From Thermoguttaceae bacterium (lineage in GTDB: Bacteria; Planctomycetota; Planctomycetia; Pirellulales; Thermoguttaceae): a stretch of DNA of 64,000 bases. Below are positions 9,526 to 22,400 of the stretch, piece after piece. Under the pieces are notes generated by a model. It saw only the letters and a list, made by a program, of their open reading frames with translations. It ran no database searches and was not told the DNA's origin. The DNA lies in contig JAGBAA010000141.1 of assembly GCA_017939795.1 (NCBI GenBank), positions 62,001-126,000 of the forward strand, read 5' to 3'. Made by a program: the position numbers and the translations under genes. The stretch's first letter is position 1. Each line of letters opens with the position of its first letter.

Positions 9526-10746
9526 ATGCGAGATTTTATTTTGATTCCGGATTCATTCAAAGGGACGCTCAGTTCGCGGGAGATCTGCGGGATCATGGCG
9601 CGGACGATCCGGCGCTTTGTGCCGAATGCGAGGATCCGGTCGATCCCGGTCGCAGACGGAGGGGAAGGGACGGTCGATGCATTTTTGACGGCCGTCGGTG
9701 GGAAAAAAGTCTCGGTAGAGGTCACGGGACCGGATTTTCAGAAGATGAACGCATTCTATGGAGTCCTTCCGGATGGGGAGACGGCCGTCGTGGAAATGGC
9801 GGCATGTGCGGGGCTTCCGCTGGTCTACGGACGAAAGGATCCAGAAAAAATGACGACGTACGGCGTCGGTGAGCTTTTTCTCCATGCGGCCCGGAATGGA
9901 TGCCGAAAAATCGTGACCGGATTAGGCGGCAGCTGCACGAACGATGCTGGGACGGGAGCTGCGGCGGCTTGCGGAGTCCGTTTTCTCAATGAGGCGGGCG
10001 AGTCGTTCATCCCCACCGGCGGAACACTCTGCGAGATCGCACGGATCGACGTTTCCAGGAAAGATCCCGCTCTGGGAAACGTAGAATTTCTGACCATGTG
10101 CGACATCGACAGTCCGTTTTGCGGGAAAACGGGGGCCGCGTATGTTTTTGCGCCTCAAAAGGGGGCGGATGATGCGATGGTCGAGCGTCTGGATGCCGGG
10201 CTGAGACACTGCGGTGAGGTGATCCAGAGGACGCTGGGGATGGGAATGCGGCAGAAGACTGGAGTTTCTGATCTCTTCATGCTTCCCGGAGCCGGAGCTG
10301 CCGGAGGAATGGGAGGGGGAATGTGCGCGTTTTTTGATTCGAAACTGAAGATGGGGATCGAGATCATTCTGGAAACGGTCCAGTTCGCGAAAATGCTTGA
10401 GAGAGCGGATCTGGTTTTCTCCGGAGAAGGGAAGATAGATGCACAGAGTTTACGCGGAAAAGTGGTCCTGGGGGTCGCTCAGCAGACCCAAAAAGCGGGC
10501 GTGCCCCTCATTGCGGTCGTCGGCGACATCGGGGACCGGATCGAGGAAGCGTATGCACGCGGAGTTTCTGCAATTTTCAGCATCAATCATGTGGCGGTGC
10601 CGGTTTCTGCTGCACGGCGCAGAGCACGCCGGGATCTGGAGTCGGAAATGGAAAATATTCTTCGCTTTTTGTGTGTGGTTCAAAAAAGCAAAAGAGGGAA
10701 AGGTGGGAGTGCAGAGGAACGGCAGATCCGGAAAGGAATGCAGTAA
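9526..10746 (+). CDS. Glycerate kinase, GarK/GlxK family
   Basis: The 406-residue product is a type-2 glycerate kinase (GarK/GlxK family, ATP + glycerate to phosphoglycerate, cytosolic). Family hallmarks include IPDSFKGTLSS at the N-terminus, VADGGEGT, the GLGGSCTNDAGTGAAAACG glycine-rich block and FSGEGKIDAQSLRGK near the C-terminus. The last ~25 residues (KSKRGKGG and following) are basic and extra to the family. ATG at 9526 places the catalytic N-terminus as in relatives and follows GAGAGGG; an in-frame ATG at 9499 with CAGGAG upstream is an equally credible start that would add nine residues. The product could feed three-carbon acids from sugar-acid breakdown into glycolysis. Confidence 0.92.
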   Translation: MRDFILIPDSFKGTLSSREICGIMARTIRRFVPNARIRSIPVADGGEGTVDAFLTAVGGKKVSVEVTGPDFQKMNAFYGVLPDGETAVVEMAACAGLPLVYGRKDPEKMTTYGVGELFLHAARNGCRKIVTGLGGSCTNDAGTGAAAACGVRFLNEAGESFIPTGGTLCEIARIDVSRKDPALGNVEFLTMCDIDSPFCGKTGAAYVFAPQKGADDAMVERLDAGLRHCGEVIQRTLGMGMRQKTGVSDLFMLPGAGAAGGMGGGMCAFFDSKLKMGIEIILETVQFAKMLERADLVFSGEGKIDAQSLRGKVVLGVAQQTQKAGVPLIAVVGDIGDRIEEAYARGVSAIFSINHVAVPVSAARRRARRDLESEMENILRFLCVVQKSKRGKGGSAEERQIRKGMQ

Positions 10747-10837
10747 AAACGTCTCCGCAGGAAGTTGTCTGCCTCTGGATTTTTGCCAGGAATGGCGTAA
10801 TTTTCCACTTTTTCTCCGGAAGCGTCCGGCGGGGGGC

Positions 10838-10865
10838 TTTTCAAATTTTCCCGTTCTGATATACT
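10838..10865 (+). promoter_or_regulatory. Candidate promoter for uppS
   Basis: The -10 box TATACT (10860-10865) is good; the -35 TTTTCA (10838-10843) is weak with 16-bp spacing. The bases after the -10 box, GGAGACGTTTT (10866-10876), are one arm of an 11-bp inverted repeat whose other arm is at 10746-10756. Confidence 0.45.
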
Positions 10866-10953
10866 GGAGACGTTTTGCCATGCCGGGTATGCAGATGCAC
10901 GCGGTGAATGGAAAGATGCCTGGGATGGATCCGCATTGGGGGAGAACTTTTTC

Positions 10954-11754
<801 letters not shown>

Positions 11755-11888
11755 GAGCCGCAGTCAGAAAGGGCAGACCGAAAAGACTGACCGAAAAGTG
11801 TTCCGTGGAGGGATCTTCGGGAAAGAAGCCCGGAGATCGCTCTGGTCAAAGATGATTCAAAAAGGATCCAGGACGAAAGAAGTTCAAA

Positions 11889-14105
11889 ATGTCGGATGAT
11901 TTGATTTTCACGCCCGAGAATATTTTGGGGGCGGATGGTTTGCTTGCCCGCAGAATGAAGGGCTACGAGCCGCGTCCGCAGCAGATCGTCATGGCGAACG
12001 ACATTCTGGAGTCTTTTCTTGGAAAAAATCATCTGGTGGTGGAGGCTGGGACCGGGGTCGGAAAGAGCTTCGGGTATCTCGTTCCGGCGATTCTCGCGAC
12101 GACGCAGGAGTACCTTTTTGAAGGAGAGAGGCAGAGACCGTACCGGCGGGTCGTCATTTCGACGCAGACCATCAGCCTTCAGGAACAGCTGATCCGGAAA
12201 GATCTGCCGTTTTTAAACAGTCTGCTGCCGCTTGAATTTTCTTTCGTGCTGGTGAAGGGACGGTCAAACTACGTCTGTCTGCGCCGTCTGAAAAATGCGT
12301 ATCGAAATGCGCAGGTCCTTTTCAGTTCCATGGAGGAACTTGAGCAGATCGAAGATCTTCGCGTGTGGGCAAATCAGACGGACGATGGAACGCTTTCGGA
12401 TCTGGATTTCAGCGTGAATCCGAAAGTCTGGGAAGAGGCCTGCTGCGAGTCGGGAAATTGCCTTGGGAAAAAATGCCAGTTCTTCAAGGACTGCCTTTAC
12501 CAGCGGGCGCGGCGCCGTGTGCGGAATGCGCACATCCTGGTCGTGAATCATGCACTCTTTTTCAGCGATCTTGCCGTCCGGAACGGCGGTGGGGCCATTC
12601 TTCCCGAGTACAATGCGGTCGTTTTTGATGAAGCGCACTCCATGGAGTCGGTGGCGGGGGACCATCTTGGGATCGGAATCACGAATGGCCAGGTCGAGTA
12701 TCTTCTTCGCCGATTGCTTAATCTTCGCACGAATCATGGCATTCTTGTGCAGTATGGACTGGAAGAGGCACAGAAGCTCATCGCGGAATGCTATGTGCAG
12801 TCGAGCAATTTCTTTTACGAGCTGAACGCATGGTTTGAATCGCGGCAGGAGGAAATGAATTCGCAGTTTCGGGCTAATGAGATCCGGGTGCGCCGTCCGG
12901 GAATCGTGGAGAATCAGCTCAGTCATGCGCTCGCAGTTTTGGCAGGATGCCTTTTCAATGATGCGCAGGCACAGGATTCCGAAGAGGCGCAGAAGGAACT
13001 CGACACGCTGGCGGACCGACTGAATTCTTTGGCCGTTGGGATCGATACGTGGGTCTCACAGAAGGCGGAAGATTTCGTTTACTGGCTGGATGTCGTTCCG
13101 GTCGGCCGAGGCGGACGGCGTGCTGTACCAAAGGTCTCGATGAATGCGGCGCCGATCGACGTTGGACCGCTGATGCGCGAGATGCTCTTCAATAAAATGC
13201 AGTCGGTCACCATGACCAGCGCAACGCTCTCTACAGTCCGAAGCAGTGGCGGGCGAAACCGGTTTTCGAGAGGCGGAAATGTTTTCGATCCGGAAAACCG
13301 TTTCGGTACGGAAAACGCAGGCGGAATGAATGTTCGTCCGGGAACTGTCGCGGAGATGATTTCGGGGAACCCGGAGATGATGGGGAAAAACCCGGTTTCC
13401 GGAGCCTCGGGAGAAGAATGTGCGGCAGATTTTGGGTACTTTCGCCAGCGGATCGGTCTGACGACTGCGCGGCAGCGTCTTTTGGGGAGTCCGTTCGACT
13501 ATCCTCGGCAGGCACGTCTAATTCTTGGTGTTTCGATGCCGGATCCCGTCGCCGATGCGCAGGCGTACGAGCGTCAGCTTTCAGAGCGCATCTGCCGGTA
13601 TGTGGAGATGACGGATGGTCATGCTTTCGTTCTGTTTACGAGCTACGGGCTCATGAACCGGGTCGTTGCGGAAATGACTCCGTGGCTCATTCGGCAGAAT
13701 CTTGCACTTTTTTCGCAGGGAGAGGGAATGTCGCGCTCGCAGATGGTGGAGAATTTCAAAGCGAATCCGCGGAGCGTGCTTTTCGGGACGGATAGTTTCT
13801 GGCAGGGCGTTGATGTGCCGGGTGACGCACTGCGCAATGTCATCATCACGAAGCTCCCATTCCGCGTTCCGGACCACCCGCTGACGGAAGCCCGCGTCGA
13901 TGCCATCAAAGCCCGCGGTGGAAATCCGTTTAACGAGTACCAGATCCCCGAGGCGGTCATCAAGTTGAAGCAGGGATTTGGTCGGCTCATCCGGACGCGG
14001 ACGGATACTGGGATGGTCGTGATCCTGGATCCGCGGATCGAATCGAAATACTATGGGAAACTCTTTCTGGAATCCCTTCCCCGATGTTCCATCATCCGAG
14101 AGTGA
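11889..14105 (+). CDS. DinG/XPD-like superfamily 2 DNA helicase
   Basis: The 738-residue product is an ATP-dependent, iron-sulfur helicase of the DinG/Rad3 type. Walker A AGTGVGKS is at 53-60. Four Cys between about 185 and 205 (pattern C-x5-C-x4-C-x5-C) match the 4Fe-4S site of the family. The Walker B box DEAH is near 247. A C-terminal helicase domain ends with [20 protein letters not shown] Gly/Asn/Arg-rich segment of about 60 residues (about 450-515) between the two helicase lobes looks like a lineage insertion. It probably resolves R-loops, D-loops or quadruplexes during repair. GAAAGAAG precedes the ATG. Confidence 0.9.
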   Translation: MSDDLIFTPENILGADGLLARRMKGYEPRPQQIVMANDILESFLGKNHLVVEAGTGVGKSFGYLVPAILATTQEYLFEGERQRPYRRVVISTQTISLQEQLIRKDLPFLNSLLPLEFSFVLVKGRSNYVCLRRLKNAYRNAQVLFSSMEELEQIEDLRVWANQTDDGTLSDLDFSVNPKVWEEACCESGNCLGKKCQFFKDCLYQRARRRVRNAHILVVNHALFFSDLAVRNGGGAILPEYNAVVFDEAHSMESVAGDHLGIGITNGQVEYLLRRLLNLRTNHGILVQYGLEEAQKLIAECYVQSSNFFYELNAWFESRQEEMNSQFRANEIRVRRPGIVENQLSHALAVLAGCLFNDAQAQDSEEAQKELDTLADRLNSLAVGIDTWVSQKAEDFVYWLDVVPVGRGGRRAVPKVSMNAAPIDVGPLMREMLFNKMQSVTMTSATLSTVRSSGGRNRFSRGGNVFDPENRFGTENAGGMNVRPGTVAEMISGNPEMMGKNPVSGASGEECAADFGYFRQRIGLTTARQRLLGSPFDYPRQARLILGVSMPDPVADAQAYERQLSERICRYVEMTDGHAFVLFTSYGLMNRVVAEMTPWLIRQNLALFSQGEGMSRSQMVENFKANPRSVLFGTDSFWQGVDVPGDALRNVIITKLPFRVPDHPLTEARVDAIKARGGNPFNEYQIPEAVIKLKQGFGRLIRTRTDTGMVVILDPRIESKYYGKLFLESLPRCSIIRE

Positions 14106-14190
14106 GGCTGTATCGGATCCGTACGGTACTTGAATCGACGCAGCGTAGAATTGGTGCGGCATAAAATCTGCACGGTGTGAAATTTGGGCG

Positions 14191-14230
14191 GGATAAAAAA
14201 TGGAGCGGCACGGAATGTTTGAGCCGCTCC
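14191..14230 (-). terminator. Intrinsic terminator of the heparinase-like gene
   Basis: GGAGCGGC (14202-14209) and GCCGCTCC (14223-14230) form a perfect 8-bp stem. On the minus strand it is followed by ATTTTTTATCC. The stem starts 20 bases past the stop codon of the lyase gene. Confidence 0.8.
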
Positions 14231-14249
14231 GAAGTGAATGGATCGAAAA

Positions 14250-16334
14250 TCAGCTTTCCTTCCCGAATTTCCAGCGTTTCTCTCCCAGTGTGAGCGACCA
14301 CGCAGAATTTTCTTCCAGCGTGAAACGGAGTGTGCCGGGGTCAAGCGTTTCTTTTGGCTCGAGCGGGTAAAGGACCGTCGCGAATCGGCGAGTCTCTCCG
14401 GCCGGTTTATTCTGAACGAAGGCCATGGCGGGCCGGCGTTCTTTTTTCATGTAGACGGTCGAGAGCCAGCCTTCTTCTTCCTGAAGTGAAATTTCAGCGT
14501 TCTGGATCTCTGCTCCCGCGATCAGAAGATTGACTTTCCCTGGATGCACGGTCCACGCGCGGAGAGTTTCTTTTTCGAGTCGCCAATCTCCCGGAAGAAA
14601 CTGGAAATGCTGGCGAAGTTCACCGGATGCCGAACCGGAAAGTTCGTCCAGAATGACGAAAAAGCGTCCATCGATCAACTGAAATGTACGCCGATGGAAG
14701 AGACCGGGGACCGGCTCATTTTCGAGGATCAGAATATCTGCTGCGGGGCGCGTTTCTGTCGCGGAAATAGTCTTTTCGCCGATTTTTCGTCCGCGGGAAA
14801 GGATCGGGTTTTTATTGAGCGAAACGAGCTGATGGACTTCCGGAGAACGGAAGTATCTGCGCCATTCCGGTTCTCCCGAGTAATTGAAGCACCCGCTGTC
14901 GATCATGAGCCGTCGGCCAAATGCAGAAAGCTCAAACGTCATGTTGTCCGCCTGATTGTGGCCGAAGCGTGTCGTGTTGGAGTTTTTCGCGACGAGGAAA
15001 AGCGCGTTTTCGGACCAGTCGGAGCGCATCGTGTGGTATCCGGCGGCTGGAAGTTCCTGAATGCGGGAGTCCGGATGCCGTCCCTCTTTCCCTTTCGTCA
15101 CGAACCAGACCCAGTCCGGACGGTCGAACATCGTGAGGTACGGACGGATCCAGCGTCGGTTTACGTCGCGGCTTCCGAGCCACGCGTCGCCGAAGAGCGG
15201 AGCCGCACCGTCCGGGTGGCTCCAGACGACGACGGCGTTGATCGATTTTTCGAGTCGGTCCATGAAGTCCTGCGGAATCTCTACGGGAAGCTCAAGTTTC
15301 CCGCAGACGCGGACCAGACGGGCAAACTGTGCCGGGTAGGCCATATGGTAGCTTGGAATGTACTCGTTGATGACGCCGTCCTCAAGCAGAACGCGTTTCT
15401 GGAAATCGACCAGAAGCTGTGCGGCAGTCTGGACTTCATGCGCACTTTCTTTCCGTTCCGGGAGCGCGGCAGCGGTGAAGAGAAGCCCTTCCGTATGGTA
15501 AATGTCCCAGTTGCCGAGCATTCCGTCACGTTTTTGGGCGTCCAGACAGCATTTCAGGATCCGCCGGCAGTGAATGTCCAGCGAGTAAAGGAGGTCCGTG
15601 AAAGTGCGCGAGTCGAGTGAGGGGGAGTTGAGGAAAAATTCCAGATGCAGTGCCCACTCTTTCATGCGCAGGGCGGTGTCCAGGGAACGCCAACCGGGAT
15701 GACGAAACGCGTTCTCCGGTTTGTGCATATGCCGGGTCCAGGAGCGCATTTCAAAGACCCACTCGCGCGCGAATTTCTCGTCTTTCGTCCGAACGTACTC
15801 TCCCGACAGTGCCGTGAGCCAGCTGAATCGGTGAAACTGCCAGATCCACTCTTTGTCTTTGTGCGGATTCGTGTCCCAGTCGATCTCGTCCTTTCCGCGA
15901 AAATCCGGCTCGTACGCGGGCTGACCGTGGAAAATGTGCTGAAGCGCGAGTTCCGCCGTTTTCTGAGGCTCTTTTCCTCCGTATCCGCGCGTCCCCACGA
16001 TCTTTTCAGGCTCGCAGTCATTGAAAAGCCCGTAGATCGACGGAAGTTTCCGATTTCGGTAGGCTGCGAGGATGGCTTCCTGCTTTTCCAGAGGCGTTTG
16101 TGCTTTTTCCAGAAACGGCGCGAGCGTCGGATGTGCGGGATCCAGGAAATTCAGGACTTCCTCCAAATACGGACTGACTTCCGGAATTTTCGGCATGGAG
16201 TCCAGAGCGGCGGAAGAGCCAGATTCTGAAATTTGTGCATTTGCGGCATTCGGGGAAACTACGGTGTTCAGGATCAGAGTGCCGGCTGCGGCAGATACGG
16301 AGTCTGCGAGAAACTTTCGGCGGGTTTGGGGCAT
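14250..16334 (-). CDS. TAT-exported heparinase II/III-like polysaccharide lyase
   Basis: The 694-residue product begins with a twin-arginine signal (TRRKFLADS and a hydrophobic stretch, cleavage likely near residue 34). An all-helical toroid of the heparinase II/III N-terminal type follows (about 60-370), with WQFHRFSWL and NWDIYHTEGLLF. A beta-sandwich lyase domain follows (about 400-640), with GHNQADNMTFEL, DSGCFNYSG and WRRYFRSPEVH. The His of HNQAD and the Tyr in the toroid are the expected catalytic residues. It would cleave an acidic polysaccharide by beta-elimination in the periplasm or outside the cell; uronate type is not predictable. AAGGAG precedes the ATG. It lies 128 bp downstream of the alpha-2-macroglobulin gene on the same strand. 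Confidence 0.88.
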   Translation of the reverse strand: MPQTRRKFLADSVSAAAGTLILNTVVSPNAANAQISESGSSAALDSMPKIPEVSPYLEEVLNFLDPAHPTLAPFLEKAQTPLEKQEAILAAYRNRKLPSIYGLFNDCEPEKIVGTRGYGGKEPQKTAELALQHIFHGQPAYEPDFRGKDEIDWDTNPHKDKEWIWQFHRFSWLTALSGEYVRTKDEKFAREWVFEMRSWTRHMHKPENAFRHPGWRSLDTALRMKEWALHLEFFLNSPSLDSRTFTDLLYSLDIHCRRILKCCLDAQKRDGMLGNWDIYHTEGLLFTAAALPERKESAHEVQTAAQLLVDFQKRVLLEDGVINEYIPSYHMAYPAQFARLVRVCGKLELPVEIPQDFMDRLEKSINAVVVWSHPDGAAPLFGDAWLGSRDVNRRWIRPYLTMFDRPDWVWFVTKGKEGRHPDSRIQELPAAGYHTMRSDWSENALFLVAKNSNTTRFGHNQADNMTFELSAFGRRLMIDSGCFNYSGEPEWRRYFRSPEVHQLVSLNKNPILSRGRKIGEKTISATETRPAADILILENEPVPGLFHRRTFQLIDGRFFVILDELSGSASGELRQHFQFLPGDWRLEKETLRAWTVHPGKVNLLIAGAEIQNAEISLQEEEGWLSTVYMKKERRPAMAFVQNKPAGETRRFATVLYPLEPKETLDPGTLRFTLEENSAWSLTLGEKRWKFGKES

Positions 16335-16385
16335 GGAAAACTCCTTGAAATGATTTGGAATTTGGGATTCTGAATGGAATGATTG

Positions 16386-16423
16386 CGCCGTCTCGCACAG
16401 TCTGAGAGACTGGCGAGACGGCG
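16386..16423. other. Strong hairpin between the alpha-2-macroglobulin and lyase genes
   Basis: CGCCGTCTCGC (16386-16396) pairs perfectly with GCGAGACGGCG (16413-16423). The interior CAGTCT/AGACTG extends the stem to about 17 bp with a one-base bulge. No T run follows on either strand, so it is not a classic terminator. It may protect or separate the two messages. Confidence 0.6.
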
Positions 16424-16462
16424 TTAAGTGGTTGGGGCGAGATCAAAAGCAGAAACTGCGGC

Positions 16463-19400
16463 TCATTTCTCCGGTTTATCGACGCATTCCAGTTTCATCT
16501 CGTCACTGTTTCCCTTCAGTTCCGGGGCGTACATCGCCTCGATCCGGGCGGGAAGAGCGGAGACTTTGCCGGGAGTTTCTGCACGCAGTCGGTACGAGAC
16601 GCTGTGGGTCCCTTCATTCAGACTGCGCACGAAAAATGCCGTTCGATCGTCGCGGTACTCCACGTACGCTCCCATCGCATTTCCATCGTATCCGCTGCGG
16701 GTCTCGACGTTTTCGAAACCGGCGGGTTTCATGTCCTCGATCAGGATGTACGAGTAGTCATTTTTGCTTTCGACCGTCAGTTCTACTTCGATCAGATCGC
16801 CGCTGGAGACCGTTTCGCCGGAATCCATCGGGATCCGCTCATACTTCAGGATATTCTGCTTCACGAGCTGACCGCGTCCGCCTGCGGCATTCTGCTGCGC
16901 CTCGATACGCTTCAGACGGAAGTACTTTCGTTCGACTTTGACTTCCAGGCCGGTTTTCCGGATGAAGTCTTCCAGCGTAAAGTACCGTGCGTAGCCGTTG
17001 AAGTAAAGCGGACCGGTTCCCGTTTTGCGCAGCTCCACCCGGTGCGTGCCGGCGGTGACGGCTTCCCCTTCGAGAAGGAAAGTCAGGTCGGCCGTGAAGA
17101 GATTTTCCGGTGAGATGTTGACCGTTTTGCGGAGTTTACCGTCCAGGAAGATCTCGACCTTCATCTGCGGCTCAAGCTCGTTCGTCGTGCGCAGGTAGTG
17201 CGTGAACGCTTCCAGAACCTGTGCCGTATCGCGCGTTGAGTTCCAGTATGTCGCGTTTTTTCGGTGGTTCAGTAGGTACTTCACGAGACGAGACGCGGTC
17301 TGGAGTGTTTCCGGATCCGGATCCAGGCAGAGCAGACGGAGATACGCGGCCTGCGTTTCGATGTCGTTTCCGTACCAGCACCACCACCAGCAGAAACCGG
17401 GCAGCGAAAGATGCGCCGTCTGGTTTTCGTCATCCTGAACGAGGAACTGCGTAAGGAACTTTCGGATCGTCTGGAATCGCTCCATTTCTTCGCGTTGGAA
17501 GAAGGCGAGCCCGGAAATTGCGTTGGACTGCGGCGAAAGGTGCACGCGGTCCCGGAAAATGAAATCGCTCATCGCTTGGGCCGAGCCGTTCATCCAGCCC
17601 GCTTCCGTCAGCGTCGCGAAGACGAGGACGTCGACTTCAGCTACGCGGTTTTTCCATGGACGGTCACGGAATTCCTCCGGGATGGGGCCGTCTTTGGGGA
17701 GTTTGCCTGACTCGTAGAGTTCATGGAGTTTGACGCCGAGACGCAGTTTCTCGAGTTCACCTTCCTGGTGTTTCGCCAGCCAGCTGAGGCCGGACTGGAT
17801 CGAGCGGTTGACCGATTCCGGGTTTTCGAGCGTGCCGAAAACTTCCGCCTTCTGCGCAAGAAGGAGTCCGCGTACGACGATGGAGGTCAGGTGGGCGCAA
17901 GAGGTCTCGCCGGCTCCGGAGAACCAACCCCACCCGCCGTCTGCGCACTGCATATTCACGAGCCGATCCACTCCGACCGAGACCATGTCGTTGAGGACTG
18001 CTTCATCAAAAACCGGGTCGTTTTTCCGATTCCGGATCTGTTTCTCCCACTGCGCGTTCCGTTCGCGGGCGTCGCCGATCTCCTGTGCGTTGAGGTTCGT
18101 CTTTCGGTCTGCGAGTGCCGCAAGATCCACTCCGGCATCGTTCAGCGCCTTGCGGACCAGGACTGCCGGAAGGAATCGGCTGACGGTCTGCTCCGTACAT
18201 CCGTACGGATACTCGGCCAGGTACGGAATCGCGTCGAGCATTGCACCGGCCAGCGTCGGAGAGAATCGGATCTCCAGCGCGGAATCCTGCGGACGTCGGG
18301 CTTCCGGAATCGTGAATTCCATGAACCCGCTTGCCGTGGACGGAGCATTGACGGTTTCCGAGTCGGTTTTCTTGGCGGTCTCCATTGCATCCTGCGTTTC
18401 CGTGTTCGCCGGGATCATGCCGCTGCGCGCGTCCTGCTTCGCCATTCCGTGGATCTGGATGGGGAAGGAAAGGAGCATTGCGTCGGATTCTTCGTCCGTC
18501 TGTGCGGACATCGTGACGGAGCACTCTCCCTCGTTTTCGGCACGAATGCGCCAGTCGATGCGGGATTCGCCCTGTGCGGGGATCTGAACGGTCACCGTTT
18601 GCGCGGAATCGTCCAAGAGGCGGCATGGCGCGTCTTTCGGCAGGGAGAGTTTCACGACGACGGACTTTTCCGTTTCGAGGTAATTGTGTACATTTGCCGT
18701 CAGGACGATCTCATCCGACGTCGTCGCGAAACGCGGCGTCTGCATTCGGAGGATCAGATTTTTGGCGGTCAGGATCTCGGTCTCGGCTTTTCCGACCTGC
18801 GTTCCATTCCCCATGGCCCACGCGCAGATTTTCCACGTCGTGAGGTTTTCCGGCATTGGAAAATCGACTTTCGCGATTCCGTTTTCGTCGGTTTCCAGCG
18901 ACGCAGTCCAGTACGCAGTGTCCGCGAAATTCTTTCGGATGACCGCTTCTGCGAGCGTTTGCGTGGATGCCGGATCGCCGATCCCATTCGAGACGGCTCC
19001 CGTTTCCATCAAGGGCTTTTCGTTCTTCATTTCTTCTGCCGGAACAGCGTCCATGTCTGCGGCCATTTCAGCCTCTGCGAGCATGGGAGCCTCTGCTGTC
19101 GGAGCTGCCGCCGCCATGGGCATCGCCATGACTGCACCGCCTGCCCTGTTCATTACGGCATTTTCTTCCAATGCCATGGCTTCCATCCGACGTGCACCGA
19201 CGCCGGCAACTGCGCCGACTTTTCTCATCTTTGTGCCGGAGAAGTTCATTCTTTCTTCCGCTGCGAACATGATGGGATCCTGCCGGTTCTGTCCAATTCC
19301 GCCATTCGTGCAGTAATGGAAAAATCCGAGGTCCGTCATGCCGGGTTCTCGCGGTTTCGTCATGGAATGGGAGATCTGCTGGTTGGTGGAGCGGGTTTCC

Positions 19401-22400
19401 GGGTAATGATGCCGCTTCCAGTTCCAGAAATGAGCGTAAATGTCTCCCACATTCGGACCGCCGGAAACGTACTCGAGCGATTTGTCGTAGACCGTCAGGA
19501 CCGTCTGTCCCACAAACGGCTTGCCGTCGGCGTCGGTGAGTTTCAGCATGACTTCCGCTTTTTCGCCTGGAAGGAAACGTTCTTTGGAAGGAATGGTTTC
19601 CAGATTCAGGATGCGCTTTGCCGGGGGAACGCAGATCTCTTTCGTGACGGCGTAAACCTGACTGTTTGCCGTAACCAGAGCCTCAACGAAGAAGTTTGGC
19701 TGATCGCATTCCCGGACGGAGAGTTCCACGATCCGGCTCTTTCCGTTCATTGGAATGATTCGCGGAGTAGAGCAGATCCCGTTTTCGCACCGCTCGAAAA
19801 GGACGACGGACGCATCCGCGAGGTTTGTGTTCACAAGAAGCCGCACGGTCTCACCCGGCCGGTATTCCGATTTGTCCGGGATGAGTTCCAGTTCGTTGAA
19901 TCGGAGATCCTTTCCCGCCGCGCCATCGCCGTGGACGGTGAAGAGGATCGCGCCTTCGACGGTCTTCGGTTTTTCTCCGCCGCTGGTGAGGGTACACGAA
20001 ACGCGGAATTGGCCGGAATGGTCAGCTTTCAGCTGAAAGATGGCAAATCCCTCGGCATCCGTCGCGATTTCGGCACTCTGAAGCTCTTTTTCCGTCGGCG
20101 TCCCGTCTTTTTCGTAACTGACTTCAAAGACCCGGACCGTTCCTTTTCCCTCAACAGCTTTTCCGTCCAGCGTTTTGGCGGCGAAGTGGACCGGGACCTG
20201 GTCGCCGACCCGTGCGTAGCCGCAGTGTGTCCAGACATTCACCTCGAAAGGTTTCCGAGCGGCCAGAACGGTCCCTTTTCCGCTGATAGTGCGGCGGGAA
20301 GCGTCCACGACGTCCGCTTCGATACGGTACTGGTGGTCGGCGTCCGGGTAAAGAAGTGCAGCAGACGAAGAGTCGATGAGGATCTCGGCTTTCCCTTCCA
20401 TTTCCGGAGTCAGACGGAGCTCGCCCTCCTGGACCAGTTCCTCTCCGCCGGAATTCCGTCCTTCAAACCAGGGCGGAAGCGGAGCTGCGCATCCCCATGA
20501 ACGCCAGCCGGGGAACCAAGGTACATCGTATGTGCTCCACCAGTAAGCTGGACCGTAGAGCCAGTCCCATGGAGCGGGAGCGTACCAGCGCTGCGTTCGC
20601 GTCTCGCGGAAAACACGGTACTGGACCGTGCCGTTCGCGACAGGGGCTCCGAAATAGTATTTGGATTCGATGCTGACTTTCACCGTATCGCCGAGCCGGG
20701 CCGGTTCTTTCGGCGCGTTGATCTTCACTTCAAATTCCGGCTTACGGTACTCTTCCATCCGGAACGTGACCTGGCCAAATACGAAATGGGGATCTTGAAC
20801 GTCCCAGACGGAGACGGCATATTGCCCAAGTTTTGCGTCCTTAGGAAGAATGAATTCGCCGGACACTGCGCCGTAGCGGTCCGAGGTGACTTCACGTTCC
20901 TCGATATTTTCGCCGTTCGGGTCAGAGATCCGGATCCGGAGCTTTCGTTCGGAGACCGCACCGGCAGAGAGGTTGGGAAATGCGGCAAATTGGGACGCTG
21001 GCCTGAATGTGTCGTCGCTGACCTCCAGATAGTTTCCCTGGCCATAGACGGCACGGGAGACCCAGAATTTGAAGTTTACCTTCTCTTCCGGTCGGTAGAT
21101 CGGGCGGTCGGTGATTCCAAATGCCGTCAGATTTGAGTAGAATGTTGGGTGGAAAAAGGAGAAATTCATCGAGCCCCAGTGGATCCCCGAAATGGTTTCT
21201 ATCCGTTCGCCATTGGGTCTGCGGACGGCGATGGCATACCGGAAGGCTCCATAGTCTTCGTTTTTCATGTTTTCCGGTGATCCGATCCACGAGCCGTTTT
21301 GGTCGCATTCTGCCGTGAAAATATTGGAGTAGAAGCGGAATTCGTTCCTGCGTCGGCGGTCTCTTGATGGGACCCACTCCCGGCGGAAACCAAGGAATTC
21401 AAGTTTGGCTCCCGGTATCGGTTTTCCTGTCCGCGAGTCGGCGGCATAGTACCAGCTGCGTCCGTTCAGTTTTTTGTTTACGAGCATGACGTCCTGGACC
21501 CACGCTGTCGTGAAGACCCTGTTTCCGTTTTCTGCCTGCATTTCGACCCAGTAAACGCCGGGTTGAGAGACTTTCAGCGGCGTGGAGAGCGTCGTGTCGC
21601 GGTGCTCCGGATCGGGCTCGAGCGAAATGGACCACGTGCTTTTTTCGTCCGTCAGGAATTCTGTTTTACGGTCCTGAAGCAGCTGGTAGGCAAGATGCTC
21701 GATGGAGAGCTGGCTGATTTCCTGATCCAGATCGGAATCGCGTCCTGGAGTCAGTGCGGCCGCTTTTTCGATCTGTTCACGCAATGTACGGAAAAGTTTT
21801 TCCAGATCCACGCGGGTTGCCGTGAACTCCGCTTTCTTCGCGTTTCGGAAACGGATCGAGAGTTGGGGAGCTTCTGAGGTCTGCTGCTTTTGCGGGAGGA
21901 AACGGACCCAGTTTCCGGTGATCTCTTCCGTGAAATCGAGTGGATCTGGAATTTCGAGCGTTTCGCTGAATTCCGGACGGACCGGGATGTGCGGGAGTTC
22001 TCTAGCGAGTTTGAAGTACTCGACCGCGCGCGGATACTGCCGGCGGTTCATCGCAATGAGTCCCAGGTAGGACTGTGCCGTTTTCCGGTACGGATTCGGG
22101 CGTTCTGCAAGCTGGCGGTAGAGCAAAATGTAGTTTCCGTCTTCCTGCATCGTAAAGCGGCGGATCCCTGCGGCTGTCTGCGCGATCGTTTCCGTGTCTT
22201 TGAGCGTTTCAAGAGCCAGGAGACTCCCCGCGCGTGTTTTTTGTTCCTCTGCATCTTCCCCGACGCTGAGCCGATTCCAGAGATTTTGGAGCGTCTGTTC
22301 TCCGTAGTGCATCTGGAAAAACTGCGCAAGGCGGAACGTCACCTCATCGCGAAATGCAGCTTCCAGATCCAGTGCCGTATTTTCGGCATCTTTGGCCGGG

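Noticed and set aside
17723-20500. 925-codon plus-strand ORF opposite the alpha-2-macroglobulin gene
   Set aside because: No family motif and no ribosome site. It mirrors the coding bias of the minus-strand gene, which has an intact thioester domain.
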